Shown here: positions 19,572 through 29,097 of the stretch, piece by piece
Layout of the letters: each line of letters opens with the position of its first letter
Numbering within the stretch: the stretch's first letter is position 1
NCBI RefSeq assembly: GCF_000317535.1
Contig: NC_019757.1
Coordinates: forward strand, 6,650,501-6,714,500
DNA from: Cylindrospermum stagnale PCC 7417
Lineage (GTDB): Bacteria > Cyanobacteriota > Cyanobacteriia > Cyanobacteriales > Nostocaceae
DNA length: 64,000 nucleotides
Reading direction: 5' to 3'
Translations under genes and position numbers: made by a program
The notes under the pieces: generated by a model
What the model was told of the DNA's origin: nothing
Database searches by the model: none
The model's input: the letters and a program-made list of their open reading frames with translations, nothing else

Positions 19572-20743
19572 AACTTAAGATTGCAATTGTAGTTCATGGC
19601 CGCTTTCATGCCTTTGACTTGGCACGGGAGCTAATTAACCAGGGGCATGATGTTACTTTGTTGACTAATTACCCAAAGAAATTCGTAGAAAAATTTGATA
19701 TCCCCCAGGAATTTGTTAAAACATTTTTGTTACATGGAATTTTCACTCGTGTTATTCAGAAACTTCATGCAGTTTTAGGAATTTCTAATTTTGAATATAT
19801 TGTTCATTCTGAATTTTCCAAGTGGGCTGCTCGGAATCTCATAAATGATAAATATGATGTTATCCACGTTTTTAGTGGAGTTGCTGAAGAGATTTTTCAG
19901 GCAATGTCAGATAAGCGTGGACTGAAATGTCTCGTGAGAGGTTCCGCCCATATTCGCACCCAATTTAAGATTCTGTCAGAGGAGGAGAAGCGGGCTGGTG
20001 TAACGGTTGATAAACCGAGTAAATGGATGATTTCTAGGGAAGAGCGAGAATATCAGCTTGCTGATTTAGTTATCGTACTCTCAAATTTTGCTAAACAATC
20101 TTTTATTGATCAAGATATTACTCCAGCGAAAATCAAGGTTTTACCCTTAGGCACTCAATTAGTAAAATTTCGGCCAATTCAGCAAGTTATTGCGGAGCGG
20201 TGTCACAGAATTATTTCTCAACTACCGCTTCATGTGTTGATGGTTGGTACCTTTTCATATCGAAAGGGTGCTATCGATTTTGTTAATATATCGGAATTAG
20301 GCTCTACAAATTTCCGATTTAAGTTTGTGGGTACTGTTACCAGTGAAGCCAGTCACCTTGCCAAAGCTAGTGAAAACATTGAGTTTATTCCTAAGCAAGA
20401 ACAATTTGAATTACCCAAATTCTATGCTTGGGCAGATATATTTATTTTTACAACAATTGAAGATGGTTATGCAGTAGTTTTATCCCAAGCTCAAGCTAAC
20501 GGTCTACCGATTATAACAACAACAAATTGCTCAGGTTCAGACATAGTTATTGAAGGAAAAACTGGCTGGGTGCTGCCAATTCGTAGCCCAGAAATATTTG
20601 TGGAACGCTTGAATTGGTGTCATGAAAATCGGCAAGAATTAGCACAAATGGTGCGGGAACTTTATCAAGAATTTCAACCTAGAGATTGGGCAGAGGTAGC
20701 TACTGATTTTGTTCACATTAGCACAGGTATCCTGAAGGAATAA
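19568..20743 (+). CDS. GT4-like glycosyltransferase
   Basis: The 391-residue protein begins MKLKIAIVVHGRFHAFDLAREL, with the GT-B acceptor domain, and has HVLMVGTFSYRKGAIDF as the start of the donor domain and FTTIEDGYAVVLSQAQANGLPIITT as the donor loop. The normal EAxAxGxPV motif is replaced by SQAQANGLPII, a mild deviation. It overlaps the upstream CgeB-like gene by four bases and lies 11 bp before the polymerase-like gene. Confidence 0.85.
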   Translation: MKLKIAIVVHGRFHAFDLARELINQGHDVTLLTNYPKKFVEKFDIPQEFVKTFLLHGIFTRVIQKLHAVLGISNFEYIVHSEFSKWAARNLINDKYDVIHVFSGVAEEIFQAMSDKRGLKCLVRGSAHIRTQFKILSEEEKRAGVTVDKPSKWMISREEREYQLADLVIVLSNFAKQSFIDQDITPAKIKVLPLGTQLVKFRPIQQVIAERCHRIISQLPLHVLMVGTFSYRKGAIDFVNISELGSTNFRFKFVGTVTSEASHLAKASENIEFIPKQEQFELPKFYAWADIFIFTTIEDGYAVVLSQAQANGLPIITTTNCSGSDIVIEGKTGWVLPIRSPEIFVERLNWCHENRQELAQMVRELYQEFQPRDWAEVATDFVHISTGILKE

Positions 20744-20754
20744 GTTAGGCAACT

Positions 20755-22146
20755 ATGCTTACAACAGAGCAGCAACAGCAGTGGTTAATTTTTTGGTTAT
20801 TTGTTTGGGTTGTAGTTGTAATTTTAGTATGCCGCAGTCTGTGGAATAAAAAGTTACCAAGTACAGGTTTGCCACTGATTTATTTGCTCAATTTATCCAT
20901 ACTCCACTTTATTGGAGGACTGATTTACGCCCTACCCTGGTATAAACCCCAGTCTGCTTACTTACTCAATTCCGATTTCTCTTTGACTAATACGTATCTT
21001 GGTTTTAACCAAACCGTTTATGGTGTTATCGGATTTGGATTGGGTAGCACTATCCTGGCGCCTTGGTTGCTAAAAGTGCTTAAACCTAGCTGTTTGTCTG
21101 AGTTTCATCGCCAACCGAATTTAAAACTTGCCAAAACCTATATTGAACTAGGGCTATTCTTCACTTTTGTCTTGTACCCTATTCTGGCTAAAATTCCTAG
21201 CTTCTCTGCTCTATCAACTTCAGGCATCTCACTCTTTATTGTGGGGTTATGCTTGGCTTTCTGGAAAGCTTGGTACATGAGCGATAAGCAAGCCTTTCGA
21301 CTTTGGCTAGCGATTACCTGCAGTCTGCCCTTATTTACGGTGTTGATTTTAGGCTTTATCGGTTTTGGAGCCGCCGCCGCGTTGGTTGTGCTGATTTTCG
21401 TGTTCAATTTTTATCGCCCGCGATGGAAAGTCATAGTCATCGCATTACTGGCTCTAGTGTTTGGTTTATCCGTCTTTGTTACCTATTTCCGCGATCGCAA
21501 TGAAATTCGGGCGAAAGTTTGGGGTGGACAAAGTGCCTCTTCACGCCTTGAACAGTTTTGGCAAACAGCGAGTACTTTTGAGTTAATTAATCTGTCCAAG
21601 CAAGAACATTTAGAAGTAATTGATATTCGGCTAAATCAAAATGTACTGGTGGGGCAGGCTGTCAGTTACATCACCAGTAGTAAGGTTGATTATGCTGGTG
21701 GCGCAACGCTTGTGCAGGCAGCAATATCAGTAGTTCCTCGTCTCCTTTGGCCAGATAAGCCAGTAGTAGGAGGTAGTGGAGATTTGGTGAGCATATACAC
21801 AGGTATAAAGTTTGCTGATGGAACCAGTGTAGGAGTTGGTTCGGTTTTAGAGTTTTATATCAACTTTGGTTCATGGGGAGTAGTTTTAGGATTCGTCGTC
21901 TTGGGCACGGTGATACGTATCATCGATATCGTAGCTGGGAAAAAATTAATCTATGGTAATTGGGTAGGCTTTACGTCCTGGTTTTTACCAGGACTAGGCA
22001 TGATTCAGCCTGGTGGTTCATTGTCCGAAGTTGTGGCTACCACATCTGCATCTATAGTCTTGGTTTCTATCATCAACCAGGTTTACATCAAGAAAGCTAG
22101 TCGAGGAGAGAGAATTTCACCTCAGCCGTTTACCTACTATGACTAA
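20755..22146 (+). CDS. Wzy-like oligosaccharide polymerase (integral membrane)
   Basis: This 463-residue protein is hydrophobic throughout with roughly ten to twelve predicted membrane helices. It has a larger polar loop at about residues 245-345 containing SASSRLEQFWQT and RLLWPDKPVVGGSGD, followed by GVGSVLEFYINFG. This is the layout of O-antigen/EPS repeat-unit polymerases (Wzy), which join lipid-linked repeat units in the periplasm. Wzy proteins have little sequence conservation, so the call rests on topology, the RxxWPxKP-like loop and context. Its presence beside an ABC exporter is unusual. Confidence 0.7.
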   Translation: MLTTEQQQQWLIFWLFVWVVVVILVCRSLWNKKLPSTGLPLIYLLNLSILHFIGGLIYALPWYKPQSAYLLNSDFSLTNTYLGFNQTVYGVIGFGLGSTILAPWLLKVLKPSCLSEFHRQPNLKLAKTYIELGLFFTFVLYPILAKIPSFSALSTSGISLFIVGLCLAFWKAWYMSDKQAFRLWLAITCSLPLFTVLILGFIGFGAAAALVVLIFVFNFYRPRWKVIVIALLALVFGLSVFVTYFRDRNEIRAKVWGGQSASSRLEQFWQTASTFELINLSKQEHLEVIDIRLNQNVLVGQAVSYITSSKVDYAGGATLVQAAISVVPRLLWPDKPVVGGSGDLVSIYTGIKFADGTSVGVGSVLEFYINFGSWGVVLGFVVLGTVIRIIDIVAGKKLIYGNWVGFTSWFLPGLGMIQPGGSLSEVVATTSASIVLVSIINQVYIKKASRGERISPQPFTYYD

Positions 22147-22193
22147 AAGCAAGCTCAACTTGACTAGAAATATATAAACAACAAGCTGGAGTT

Positions 22194-23342
22194 ATGCACC
22201 AACCTGAATATAGATGCCGCTGCCACCTCTGGCTACCCGACTTATTTAACACTACTGGAGGAATTCAACGTTACTCCACCTTCTGTTTAAAGGCATTCCA
22301 AGCTCTCTACCCCAATTTTGCCTACGACATTTCGATTAAGCACGATACTGAGGTACCAGCAAAGTCACCTAATCTATGCTTTTATCCGACTGGCAACTGG
22401 CCCTTATCCCTACGCACATTAGCTTTCGCTAGCCAAATAATTAGTCTTGGTTTTTGGCAGCGTCCAAACCTGATCCTTTCCACCCATCTCAACTTTAGCC
22501 TGACTGCGTACCTATTGAAACAGCTAATCGGCATCCCCTACTGGGTTGTAGCTCACGGAATCGAAGCCTGGAATATTCAAAACTCGACTCTACAGACAGC
22601 TCTCAAGCACGCTGATTTAATTCTAGCCGTGAGTCACTATACTCGCGATCGCCTCCTCCAAGAACAAAACCTAGATCCTGACAAAGTTGTAGTTCTACCC
22701 AATACTTTCGAGGTGGATAATTTTAGGATTGCACCTAAACCGACTATCCTCCTAAAACGATATGGATTGAACCCTAAACAGCCTACTATCCTCACTGTTG
22801 CTAGGCTTTCCAAAAGAGAGCAGTACAAAGGCTACGACAAAATTCTGACTGCCTTACCCCAAATTCGTCAAGCTATCCCCAATGTTCATTATGTTTTGGT
22901 AGGTGAGGGAGATGACCGCTCCAGAGTTGAACAGTTAATTTCCCAATTTCAACTCCAAGATTGTGTAACTTTAACTGGCTACGTTTCTAACGAAGAACTA
23001 GGTGACCATTATAATCTCTGTGACGTATTTGCGATGCCTAGCAAAGGTGAAGGGTTTGGTATTGTTTATCTAGAAGCACTTGCCTGTGGTAAGCCTACCC
23101 TTGGAGGTAATAAAGATGGGGCGTTGGATGCCCTCTGTCAGGGAGAATTAGGAGTACTTATTGATCCAGATGATACAGAAGCGATCGCCAAGACTCTAAT
23201 TCAAATAATACAGGGTACTTATCCTAATCCCCTACTCTATCAACCAGAGGCATTGAGAAACAAGGTAATTCACCAATTTGGTTTTGAAACGTTTCAACAC
23301 ACACTTGGCAATTACCTAGAAAATCACCTTCGGTTTATCTAA
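22194..23342 (+). CDS. GT4 family glycosyltransferase
   Basis: The 382-residue protein has FNTTGGIQRYSTF at the acceptor-domain start, HGIEAWNIQ, then ILTVARLSKREQYKGYDKIL at about residue 198. The donor loop is MPSKGEGFGIVYLEALACGKPTLGGNKDG, a textbook GT4 motif with the EGFGIVYLEA glutamates. No membrane segments are present. It probably transfers one hexose-type residue to the lipid-linked intermediate. Confidence 0.92.
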   Translation: MHQPEYRCRCHLWLPDLFNTTGGIQRYSTFCLKAFQALYPNFAYDISIKHDTEVPAKSPNLCFYPTGNWPLSLRTLAFASQIISLGFWQRPNLILSTHLNFSLTAYLLKQLIGIPYWVVAHGIEAWNIQNSTLQTALKHADLILAVSHYTRDRLLQEQNLDPDKVVVLPNTFEVDNFRIAPKPTILLKRYGLNPKQPTILTVARLSKREQYKGYDKILTALPQIRQAIPNVHYVLVGEGDDRSRVEQLISQFQLQDCVTLTGYVSNEELGDHYNLCDVFAMPSKGEGFGIVYLEALACGKPTLGGNKDGALDALCQGELGVLIDPDDTEAIAKTLIQIIQGTYPNPLLYQPEALRNKVIHQFGFETFQHTLGNYLENHLRFI

Positions 23343-23447
23343 TCTAAAGTATAGAAAAAAGTTTTCTGGAATCAGAAAATTCAAACATCCACCCGCTCCA
23401 GGTAGGGCAGATAAATATCGACCTGTATCAAAATGTAATATGAATCT

Positions 23448-24428
23448 ATGTTCGATTTATCTTTTATAAATTACAATACCAATCAAATAGTTAATGAGCT
23501 AAAAACAAAGGGATACTTCGTTTTTGAGCAGGCATTGACTACACAGCATGTCGAGGAACTACTTCAAGAAATAGATTTCAATCAGATTCTGCTTAATACC
23601 AATGATGTAGGTGTAGTTACGGCTCAAAACATTAAATTCTTAACTCATTGCCTAGCTAAATCTAAAAAAACCTACGATATCATTACATCTAGAAAAATTT
23701 TAGATATTTGCCGAGAATATTTTAATGATACTTACAGGATAACTAATCATAGAGTTTATCAAACCTCTAAAAGCTCACATATGCCCTGGCATACAGATAA
23801 TAATCTACAGGTTGGTAAGCAATTAGTCAAAAAACATAATATGCCTGGCCTATTATTTTTGTTCTATTTATCTGATGTTAGCAGTAATGCCTTTCAATAC
23901 ATTAAGGATTCTCATACTTGGTCTCATAAATATAATAACGAGATTTACCTAAGCGATAGCTTTATTGACGCTAATTATAGCCAAGATATTCTGACATTAC
24001 CCATGCCTAAAGGAAGTCTGATCTTGTGCGATATTCACGGAATACATAGAGCAGAACCTTTTGAGGATAAAAGTTATAAGCGAACTACCTTGCTATTTCA
24101 AGTAGACCAAATTGGTAGTGAAAATTTAGGTCACGGTGAGAAAAATATCGTGAATACTGAGTACCTTGATAATCTTACTCCAGAGGTGATGGATTACCTG
24201 GGATTTGGTTTTAAGAGAGATTATCCAGCTTTCCCTAGCACTTCAGGTGCCACTATGAAACCTCAAGATATTTTAAAGTTACAAAAGCAATTATTTCCTC
24301 AAACATTAGAAGCCCTTAGTAAAAGTCTCGTTAAATCCGTATTACCTACTGAATTAATAATTAATTTCAAGCGGATTTTATGGAATTTAAAATTGAACCT
24401 ACAAAAAAAACTAACTGATAGTTTTTAA
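23448..24428 (+). CDS. Phytanoyl-CoA dioxygenase-like Fe(II)/2-oxoglutarate enzyme
   Basis: The 326-residue protein shows a PhyH-type double-stranded beta-helix: the N-terminal KGYFVFEQALT, the iron-binding HTD (H115, D117) in MPWHTDNN, and a distal histidine (H197 or H200, in CDIHGIHRAEPF) followed by a basic KRTT segment suited to 2-oxoglutarate binding. The family hydroxylates or oxidises small molecules. In this cluster it may act on a sugar nucleotide, a lipid carrier or an acyl decoration; that is inference. The C-terminal 70 residues are basic and outside the core. Confidence 0.75.
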   Translation: MFDLSFINYNTNQIVNELKTKGYFVFEQALTTQHVEELLQEIDFNQILLNTNDVGVVTAQNIKFLTHCLAKSKKTYDIITSRKILDICREYFNDTYRITNHRVYQTSKSSHMPWHTDNNLQVGKQLVKKHNMPGLLFLFYLSDVSSNAFQYIKDSHTWSHKYNNEIYLSDSFIDANYSQDILTLPMPKGSLILCDIHGIHRAEPFEDKSYKRTTLLFQVDQIGSENLGHGEKNIVNTEYLDNLTPEVMDYLGFGFKRDYPAFPSTSGATMKPQDILKLQKQLFPQTLEALSKSLVKSVLPTELIINFKRILWNLKLNLQKKLTDSF

Positions 24429-24486
24429 ATAGCTTGTAATTATGTTCAATTCGTAAATTAATCTCAAACTAAATATATCACAATAA

Positions 24487-25614
24487 ATGAAAATTTTACT
24501 GGTAGGTAATTACCAAATAGATGCAATCCAAAGTATGGATATATTTGCTTCCATGTTGGAAAAATACTTAATCCAGTCTGGGCATCAAGTGCGTATTATC
24601 CGTCCAAAAAGCTGGATGGGAAGGCTTATTTTATTACCAAATCTATTAAAAAAATGGTTAGGCTATATTGATAAATTGATTTTGTTTCCAGCGCAACTGC
24701 GTCAAGCATTATCTTGGGCGGATGTAGTTCATATATGCGATCATGGTAATGCAGTTTATACAAAATATTTGCAAAATATACCTCATATCGTCACTTGCCA
24801 CGATTTATTATCAGTTCGTTCTGGTTTGGGAGAATTTCCAGAATATCGAACTGGATGGACTGGAAAAATATTGCAGCAAATGATGATGAATGGACTTAAA
24901 AAAGCGCAAAAAATTGCTTGTGTTTCAGAGCAAACTAGACGTGACTTATTACGTCTCTCTTCTCTACCTGAAAGCGCTATATCTTTAATTTATATGGGTT
25001 TAAACTATCCTTATACCCCTATGACGTCTAGAGAATATAAACAACATTTAGAAGCTTTGAAAGTTCCCCATGATTGCCCATTCATTCTTCATGTAGGTGC
25101 AAATCATTGGTACAAAAATCGTCTGGGAGTTTTATCAATTTTTTATCATCTGCTGCAACTGAGACCACCAGATTTTTACTTGGTCATGGTTGGTAAACCC
25201 CTAACTGATGAAATGCATAAGTTCATTAATATGCATAACCTGACTCACAAGGTAATAGAGTTAGTAGGAGTTGATAACGAAAATTTACGAGCTCTCTATT
25301 CTGCTGCTACAGCCTTAATGTTTCCTTCGTTTTATGAAGGCTTTGGCTGGCCAATTATAGAAGCTCAAGCTTGCGGTTGTCCTGTGTTTACCTCAAACCG
25401 TGCTCCAATGAATGATGTGGGAGGAGAAGCAGCTATATATATAGAGCCGGATAAACCTAAAGAAACTGCAAAAAAAATTCTTGATGAAGTTCCTAAACTA
25501 GAAACAATTAAATCAAAAGGATTTGTTAATTATCAAAGATTCCCCGCAGTACAAATGATCTCTGAATATATTAATCTGTATTGTCAAGCGATTGAGGAAA
25601 AATATCCCCAGTAA
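24487..25614 (+). CDS. GT4 family glycosyltransferase
   Basis: The 375-residue protein carries ILLVGNYQIDAIQSM at the N-terminus, HICDHGNAVY and TCHDLLSVRSGLGEFP in the acceptor domain, FILHVGANHWYKNR at about residue 198 and FPSFYEGFGWPIIEAQACGCPVFTSN in the donor domain. The EGFGWPIIEAQACG motif is characteristic of mannosyl/rhamnosyl-type GT4 enzymes. It precedes a 254-bp non-coding gap. Confidence 0.92.
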   Translation: MKILLVGNYQIDAIQSMDIFASMLEKYLIQSGHQVRIIRPKSWMGRLILLPNLLKKWLGYIDKLILFPAQLRQALSWADVVHICDHGNAVYTKYLQNIPHIVTCHDLLSVRSGLGEFPEYRTGWTGKILQQMMMNGLKKAQKIACVSEQTRRDLLRLSSLPESAISLIYMGLNYPYTPMTSREYKQHLEALKVPHDCPFILHVGANHWYKNRLGVLSIFYHLLQLRPPDFYLVMVGKPLTDEMHKFINMHNLTHKVIELVGVDNENLRALYSAATALMFPSFYEGFGWPIIEAQACGCPVFTSNRAPMNDVGGEAAIYIEPDKPKETAKKILDEVPKLETIKSKGFVNYQRFPAVQMISEYINLYCQAIEEKYPQ

Positions 25615-25868
25615 AGCAAAATCTAGAGCAGAAAATCCATGATAAAAATCAACTCATAATTCAATACGATAAAAACATAATAAATTCAGGCTAAAAATAT
25701 TGGATTAATAAATAAATTTTGAGGTTATACTTATAAAAGTAAATTCTGCTATATAATACATAGACCACATCTTAGGTTTAAGCGGTTATACAAGCGATTG
25801 CCTGCTGAAAAAACAGAAAATTGATCCAGGAGAAAGTGGAATTCTAGCCAACATATTGGATCTCAGTT

Positions 25869-27047
25869 ATGAGAGTTCTCCACGTCATTCCTTCTATTTC
25901 TCCGCTGAGGGGTGGCCCTAGCCAAGTTGTTTTGGATATAGTCAAGGCATTACGGGCGAACAATCTCGATATCGAGATTGCCACAACTAACGACAACGGT
26001 GATAGCTTGCTTAATGTTCCTTTACATAGGTGTGTTGAGTATCAGCAAGTCCCAGTTTGGTTTTTCTCTCGGTTTTCTCCAACTATTAAAGCTGTAAGAG
26101 AATATGCCTTTTCTTGGGAGCTAATGGTATGGCTTTGGCATAACATTTGCCAGTACGACCTTCTACACATACACGCTATTTTCTCTTATGCATCTACAAT
26201 TGCAATGGCAATTGCCCGCTGCAAAAAAGTTCCCTATATTCTTATTCCACATGGTTTATTAAGTGAATGGTCTTTACAGCAAAATGCCTGCAAAAAGCAA
26301 ATTTACCTGAGGCTGATAGAGAAAGAAAACCTCAACTGTAGTCAAGCTATCCACCTTACCTCTCAACTGGAACAGCAGGAAGTTGCTCTATTAGGACTCA
26401 GCGCACCCAGTTTTGTATTGCCCCTAGGCATTTTCCAGCCAAGTTTGATTTCTAATGCTCGTTATCTACTTCGACAACACCTCAACCTGCCAACAGACGA
26501 ACCTGTTATTTTATTTTTGTCCCGTCTCCATCCTAAGAAAGGTTTAGAGTATCTCATTCCCGCTTTAGGCAAACTCACTCATCACCGCTTTACCTTCGTT
26601 TTAGCAGGTAGTGGTTCAAAAGAATACGTTGCGGAAATTGAATCGCTTTTGATTTCAACTGGTATTCGCTCACGCACTCATTTTGCTGGATTTGTTGCCG
26701 GAGAGACAAAAAACCTCTTCCTGCAAGGATCAGATTTATTTGCCCTCACATCCCATGCGGAAAACTTCGGACTCTCAGTCCTAGAGGCTTTGGCTGTAGG
26801 TGTTCCCGTCCTGCTTACCTCTGGTGTGGCTTTAGCTTCAATTGTGCAACAACATCAATTGGGTTACATTGCAGAACTGGATGTATTAGCGATCGCATCT
26901 GCCCTAGAACACTATCTCAGCCATCCTCAAGCAGCTAAAGAAATGGGGCTACGTGCTCATCAAATGATCATAGAACAATACACTTGGGACAGAATAGCAG
27001 CAAGATTAATAGAAATTTACCGAGTTATGCTTTTAAAACTTCATTGA
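25869..27047 (+). CDS. GT4 glycosyltransferase, paralogue A
   Basis: The 392-residue protein starts RVLHVIPSISPLRGGPSQVV, a typical GT4 acceptor domain with the GGP loop. Its donor domain has ILFLSRLHPKKGLEYL, LAGSGSKEYV and SHAENFGLSVLEALAVGVPVLLT. Residues 199-354 are identical to the same positions of the GT4 at 29098, and the DNA of that block (26463-26931) differs at only four sites. The N-terminal halves and the last about 38 residues are clearly diverged. This points to recent gene conversion or recombination between the two genes that flank asnB. The two enzymes probably use the same donor sugar. Confidence 0.93.
   Translation: MRVLHVIPSISPLRGGPSQVVLDIVKALRANNLDIEIATTNDNGDSLLNVPLHRCVEYQQVPVWFFSRFSPTIKAVREYAFSWELMVWLWHNICQYDLLHIHAIFSYASTIAMAIARCKKVPYILIPHGLLSEWSLQQNACKKQIYLRLIEKENLNCSQAIHLTSQLEQQEVALLGLSAPSFVLPLGIFQPSLISNARYLLRQHLNLPTDEPVILFLSRLHPKKGLEYLIPALGKLTHHRFTFVLAGSGSKEYVAEIESLLISTGIRSRTHFAGFVAGETKNLFLQGSDLFALTSHAENFGLSVLEALAVGVPVLLTSGVALASIVQQHQLGYIAELDVLAIASALEHYLSHPQAAKEMGLRAHQMIIEQYTWDRIAARLIEIYRVMLLKLH
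26463..26931 (+). repeat. Converted block, copy 1 of a 469-bp near-identical repeat
   Basis: Aligned without gaps to 29692-30160, this block shows four mismatches that I could find, all silent. It encodes the donor-binding half of the glycosyltransferase. Sequence similarity drops sharply at both ends. Confidence 0.95.
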
Positions 27048-27123
27048 GATCATACCTTTTTAGAAATATTTTGCTGATAGTGTTTACCTGATAATCTGTG
27101 AAAATTTCTTAAACAATACTTTT

Positions 27124-28938
27124 ATGTGTGGCATTGCCGGAATTTTAACTAAAACTAAAATAAAAAACAACTTGGAACCCTTGATACTCAGGATGCAAAA
27201 TGCTCTACAGCATCGTGGACCTGATGACCAAGGAATTTATATTTCCCCAAACAAACAAGTTGCTTTTGCTCATACTCGGCTTTCTATTATTGACCTCAGT
27301 ACAGCAGGACATCAACCGATGTCTACATCTGATGGACGCTACTGGATTACTTTTAATGGGGAAATCTACAACTTTCAACAATTACGACATTCCTTAGAAT
27401 CCCAAGGAGAACAGTTTTATTCCAATACTGATACTGAAGTAATTCTCAAACTTTACCAGCGTCAAGGAGCAGAATGTGTAAATAATTTGCGGGGTATGTT
27501 TGCCTTTGCTATTTGGGATAACCAAGAACAAACCTGCTTTATTGCCCGCGATCCTTTAGGAATTAAACCACTATACTATTGGCAATCTGGATCAACTTTA
27601 GTATTCGCTTCAGAGATCAGAGCGATTCTAGCTTCTAAGCTACTTACTATTGCCTTAAGTCCACAGGGTTTATATGGTTATCTTATCAGTGGGACAGTAC
27701 CAGAACCTTACACCTTAATTGAAGGTATTCGCTGTTTAGAAGCTGGTCATTGGTTACATTGGCAGACAGATAAACTAACTCAGCAGCAGTATTGGCAAAT
27801 TAACTTTACGAATGCAACAATCTCTCTAACTGAGGCTAAAGAAAAAGTTCGTAATGCTCTTGTTGACTCTATTAAAAATCACTTTATAAGTGATGTGCCC
27901 GTAGGGATATTTCTCAGTGGTGGTATTGATTCAAGCTCAGTTGTTGCTTTAGCACGCCAAACTCAAAAAGGTAATTTACGTACTTATTCAATTGCCTTTG
28001 AAGAAAATGAATGGAATGAAGGGGCGCTAGCTCAAAGAATTGCTAAAGAATTTGATACTGCTCATACAGAATATAAAGTTACAGCATCTTTAGGGCGAGA
28101 ATTATTACCTCAATTTTTAGCTAGTATTGACCAACCTAGTATTGACGGCTTCAATACTTTTTGTGTTTCCCAAGTTGCCCATAAAGATGGGACGAAAGTA
28201 GTATTATCTGGATTAGGGGGAGATGAGATATTTGGTGGTTATAAAACATTTCAACAAGTACCAAATATGCTCCGTTGGGGTCAGCAATTACAGAAGATTC
28301 AACCAATCAGCACTGGACTAGGTAGGGGATTAGCTTCTTGGGGGAAATCACCACGGCTGAAGCGTTTAGGAGATTTTTTACAGCAAAAGCCGACAACTTC
28401 AGCAGCTTATCGCAGTTTTAGGGGTATTTTTTCTCAAAGAGAAGCCTGGAAAATTACTCAGCATTATTGCGAAGATTCCTGGACTAAATTCCCAATTTGG
28501 GAAGAGGGTATTTTTCAGGATATGAACCTAACCACAAATCTGCCTTCTTTAGAAGATGAAGTCAGCTTTTTAGAACTGACTTGTTATATGCGTAATCAGT
28601 TGTTGCGAGACAGCGATGTTATGAGTATGGCATGGAGCTTAGAGTTGCGAGTGCCTTTAGTTGATCGCGTTTTACTCGAAACAATCGCCTCTATTCCCAG
28701 TGCAATGCGCCTTGCACCAAGTAAACAGTTATTAATCCAAGCCGTTCCTGAGTTACCAAATTGGTTACTTGATCGCCCGAAGCGAGGATTCTTTTTTCCT
28801 TTTCAGCAATGGATAGATCAAGAGTGGAGTGATTATTTTCCAGCCCATGAACTGAGCAAAAATATAGACCTAAAACTATGGTATCGTCGTTGGAGTCTGG
28901 CAATTCTTGACTATTGGTTGCAGCAAATAACTGGCTAG
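27124..28938 (+). CDS. asnB: Asparagine synthase (glutamine-hydrolysing) type amidotransferase
   Basis: The 604-residue protein has the N-terminal nucleophile MCGIAGIL with Cys2, the glutaminase core with HRGPDDQG and FNGEIYN, and the C-terminal ATP-pyrophosphatase domain with the P-loop FLSGGIDSSS near residue 265. Both catalytic halves are intact. AsnB-type enzymes within polysaccharide loci are usually thought to amidate a uronic acid or amino-acid substituent rather than make free asparagine; here the position between two GT4 paralogues favours that reading, but it is inference. The length is usual for AsnB. Confidence 0.93.
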   Translation: MCGIAGILTKTKIKNNLEPLILRMQNALQHRGPDDQGIYISPNKQVAFAHTRLSIIDLSTAGHQPMSTSDGRYWITFNGEIYNFQQLRHSLESQGEQFYSNTDTEVILKLYQRQGAECVNNLRGMFAFAIWDNQEQTCFIARDPLGIKPLYYWQSGSTLVFASEIRAILASKLLTIALSPQGLYGYLISGTVPEPYTLIEGIRCLEAGHWLHWQTDKLTQQQYWQINFTNATISLTEAKEKVRNALVDSIKNHFISDVPVGIFLSGGIDSSSVVALARQTQKGNLRTYSIAFEENEWNEGALAQRIAKEFDTAHTEYKVTASLGRELLPQFLASIDQPSIDGFNTFCVSQVAHKDGTKVVLSGLGGDEIFGGYKTFQQVPNMLRWGQQLQKIQPISTGLGRGLASWGKSPRLKRLGDFLQQKPTTSAAYRSFRGIFSQREAWKITQHYCEDSWTKFPIWEEGIFQDMNLTTNLPSLEDEVSFLELTCYMRNQLLRDSDVMSMAWSLELRVPLVDRVLLETIASIPSAMRLAPSKQLLIQAVPELPNWLLDRPKRGFFFPFQQWIDQEWSDYFPAHELSKNIDLKLWYRRWSLAILDYWLQQITG

Positions 28939-29097
28939 AATCCCTTAATCAGTCAATAAGAATGACAATAAATTTGATGCTTATAGCAATAGATTATTTT
29001 TAACCTGTCGCTAATTTCATCACATTAGTTATATTAAAGCATCTCGTGCTGTACATAATTAATGTAATTGCATCTAACGTCAAGGTTTCGGGTAATT

